This document shows, piece by piece, positions 20,435 to 22,403 of a DNA stretch of 22,403 nucleotides. The stretch comes from a virus: the IMG/VR virus record IMGVR_UViG_3300010160_000250, positions 1-22,403 of that record; one strand, given 5' to 3'. Positions within the stretch are counted from its first letter, which is position 1, and every line of letters starts with the position of its first letter. The notes beneath the pieces were generated by a model. It was not told where the DNA came from. It did no database searches and saw nothing but the letters and a program-made list of their open reading frames with translations. Position numbers and translations under genes: made by a program.

Positions 20435-22403
20435 ATGCCAATAGAAAAGAACATGACAATTGACGACTTGCCTGAGGGCGATGTCGCCATTGAGATGGAC
20501 GATGAGCCGGCGTCAAATATTGATATTGAGTATGACTTAGATACTGGTGCGGCGCTCGTAAACATTGGCGAAGAAGAAGACGATGTTGCCTATGACAGCA
20601 ACTTGGCCGAGGTCATTGAGCCTGATGTCTTGCAGCTTATCTCTTCTGACTTGATGTCTTTGTTTGATGCTGACAAGTCTTCACGCAAGGAGTGGGAAGA
20701 GCAGTACAGCAAGGGCATGAAAATGCTGGGCTTCACCTTTGAAGAGCGCACCAAGCCGTTCAAGGGCGCGTGCGGCGTGCAGCACCCACTTTTGACAGAG
20801 AGTATTGTGCAGTTCCAGTCACAGGCGCTCAAGGAATTGATGCCGGCCGGCGGTCCTGTGCGCACGCAAGTGTTGGGCAAAGAGACACGCGAAAAGGTCA
20901 TGCAGGCAAACCGTGTCAAGGACTTCATGAACTACCAAATCACCACGGTGATGGAAGAGTACACGCCTGACTTTGACCAATTGCTGTTCTATGTTGGCTT
21001 TGGCGGTTCTGCATTTAAGAAGGTCTACTTTGATGAGACCAAGGGCCGCATGGTAAGTGCTTTGGTGCTGCCTGATAATCTGTATATACCGTATACGGGT
21101 TCATCGGTGATGAGCGAATGCCAGCGGATCACGCACCGCGTTCCGATGTCCACCAACGATTACCGCAAAGCAGTGATTCGTGGTCAGTACTTGGATACAG
21201 CGCAGATGACGACTGCGGCAGAGACTGGCCAAAGCATCATCAAGAAGGAAGTGGACCGCACAACAGGTGTTGATCCTACTGGCGTAGAGGAAGAGATCTG
21301 TTTGCTGGAGTTCTTGGTTGATCTGGACATCCGCGGCTTTGAGCACAAGGATGAAGACGGCGAAGAGACAGGTATCAAGCTGCCTTACATCGTCACCATT
21401 GACGAAATCTCTCAATCTGTTGTAGGTGTGCGCCGCAACTGGAAAGAGGCTGATCCTTTGTTTGCCCGCAAGCAGTACTATGTGCATTATTTGCTGGTCC
21501 AAGGCCCCGGAGCGTATGGCTTGGGCTTCTTGCATTTGGTTGGTGGTTTGACAAAGACGGCTACTTCTGCACTGCAGCAATTGGTGGACGCTGGAACGCT
21601 GGCTAACTTGCCTGCAGGCTTTAAAGCCAAGGGTGCGCGCATTGCAAACGACGATACACCGTTGCAGCCCGGTGAGTTCAGGGACATGGATGCTGGTGGC
21701 GCGGAGTTGTCTGCATCGTTGCTGCCTTTGCCGTACAAAGAGCCAAGCCAGACCTTGTTTGCTTTGCTTGGTTTCTGCGTAGATGCTGGTCGCCGTTTGG
21801 CAAGCATCACCGACATGCAGGTGGGCGATAGCAACCAGAATGCTGCTGTTGGAACGACGATTGCATTGCTTGAAAAAGGCAGTTCGGTCATGTCGGCAAT
21901 TCACAAGCGTTTGCACTACAGCCAGCGCATGGAATTTCAGTTGTTGGCCAAGGGTTTTGCAGAGTATTTGCCACCTGAGTATCCATACGATGTGCCCGGT
22001 GAGAGCCGCAAGATCAAGGCAAGAGACTTTGATGACCGCATTGATGTCTTGCCTGTCTCTGACCCTAATATCTTCTCTGTTGCCCAGCGTATCACGATGG
22101 CGCAGACACAGTTGCAACTGGCGCAGAGCGCACCGCAGATGCACAACATGTATGAGGCATATCGCCGCATGTATGAAGCCATTGGTGTGCGGGATATTGA
22201 CCAAATTCTCAATTCACAAAACGTGGACAAGCCAAAGGACCCTGCAAGCGAGAATGCACAGGCGCTTGATGGCTCACCACTGAAGGCTTTTGCGGGTCAG
22301 CAGCACGATGCGCACATCATGACGCACATTTTGTTTGGTTTGAACCCAATGATGCAGGGTATGCCCAACGTTGCGGTCAATGTGCAGAAACACATCTTTG
22401 AGC
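20435..22403 (+). CDS. Portal protein (3' end outside the window)
   Basis: 656 codons are visible and the frame is open at the window end. The ATG at 20435 follows AAGGA by 6 nt, nine bases after the previous stop. The first 60 residues are acidic and probably disordered. Then come a helical region with KGACGVQHPLLTESIVQFQS and ALKELMPAGGPVRTQVLG, the conserved DQLLFYVGFGGSAFKKVYFD, ALVLPDNLYIPYTG, a beta domain, and SITDMQVGDSNQNAAVGTTI followed by a helical stem region. This is the pattern of large portal proteins of short-tailed phages with P22-like heads. It forms the twelve-subunit ring at the head vertex where the terminase docks. The order terL - internal protein - portal suggests that the head genes continue to the right. 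Confidence 0.88.
   Translation, partial: MPIEKNMTIDDLPEGDVAIEMDDEPASNIDIEYDLDTGAALVNIGEEEDDVAYDSNLAEVIEPDVLQLISSDLMSLFDADKSSRKEWEEQYSKGMKMLGFTFEERTKPFKGACGVQHPLLTESIVQFQSQALKELMPAGGPVRTQVLGKETREKVMQANRVKDFMNYQITTVMEEYTPDFDQLLFYVGFGGSAFKKVYFDETKGRMVSALVLPDNLYIPYTGSSVMSECQRITHRVPMSTNDYRKAVIRGQYLDTAQMTTAAETGQSIIKKEVDRTTGVDPTGVEEEICLLEFLVDLDIRGFEHKDEDGEETGIKLPYIVTIDEISQSVVGVRRNWKEADPLFARKQYYVHYLLVQGPGAYGLGFLHLVGGLTKTATSALQQLVDAGTLANLPAGFKAKGARIANDDTPLQPGEFRDMDAGGAELSASLLPLPYKEPSQTLFALLGFCVDAGRRLASITDMQVGDSNQNAAVGTTIALLEKGSSVMSAIHKRLHYSQRMEFQLLAKGFAEYLPPEYPYDVPGESRKIKARDFDDRIDVLPVSDPNIFSVAQRITMAQTQLQLAQSAPQMHNMYEAYRRMYEAIGVRDIDQILNSQNVDKPKDPASENAQALDGSPLKAFAGQQHDAHIMTHILFGLNPMMQGMPNVAVNVQKHIFE

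Noticed and set aside
21101-22204. A 367-codon open frame on the minus strand
   Set aside because: It is antisense to the portal gene, has Cys/His/Arg-rich low-meaning composition typical of a shadow frame, and no ribosome site or neighbours on that strand.
1-22403. CRISPR arrays, insertion sequences, integrase or attachment sites
   Set aside because: No regularly spaced repeats, transposase or recombinase motifs were seen; the only long direct repeat is the 28-bp G-rich pair.

Overview
The window is part of a tailed double-stranded DNA phage genome (Caudoviricetes). It carries a replication block (single-strand-binding-like protein, archaeo-eukaryotic primase, SF1 helicase, family A DNA polymerase) and a packaging and head block (small and large terminase, a giant lytic transglycosylase fusion, portal). 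The portal type and the large transglycosylase protein next to it suggest a short-tailed (podovirus-like) virion, but this is inference because no tail gene lies inside the window. No host gene, integrase, tRNA, rRNA, CRISPR array or insertion sequence was found. The host cannot be named from the sequence; the ordinary sigma70-like promoters and Shine-Dalgarno sites fit a Gram-negative host.

Layout. (1) 1-5984, rightward: SSB-like protein (cut by the window edge), TOTE-type primase, a small unknown protein, a UvrD-type helicase and DNA polymerase I. From the primase onward the genes overlap by 1, 8 and 4 nt. (2) 8560-5985, leftward: a tightly overlapping run of eleven small genes ending in a DUF6378-like protein, driven by one strong promoter near 8648-8620. 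Two of these genes, of 29 and 51 codons, are easily missed. The run meets the polymerase gene tail to tail with no spacer. (3) 8649-9055: a noncoding divergent region with short GACGTAAT repeats beside a poly-T tract, a candidate replication origin or control region. (4) 9056-10390, rightward: strong promoter, small DUF7303-like protein, small terminase and a VRR-NUC-like nuclease. (5) 10391-15186: an accessory cassette of eight rightward small to medium genes, including a DUF932 protein, a cysteine-rich GP88-like protein and an acidic tandem-repeat protein. Most have their own promoter, and nearly all have the same AGAAAGRAKAG ribosome-binding box. It is rich in hairpins and ends in a terminator plus three further perfect dyads. 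(6) 15187-22403: large terminase, a 1240-residue transglycosylase and polyvalent-protein fusion, and the portal (cut by the window edge).

How the genes work together: primase, helicase, polymerase and SSB-like protein look like a compact phage replisome without a DnaB-type helicase. The polymerase has leucine at the position equivalent to E. coli Phe762. The terminase subunits, unusually 5.2 kb apart, package DNA through the portal. The 1240-residue protein probably enters the virion and opens peptidoglycan during DNA entry. The cassette between the terminase genes is the most novel part: individually promoted genes of mostly unknown function, several with a different hairpin placed just after the -10 box, joined to a nearly invariant ribosome-binding box.
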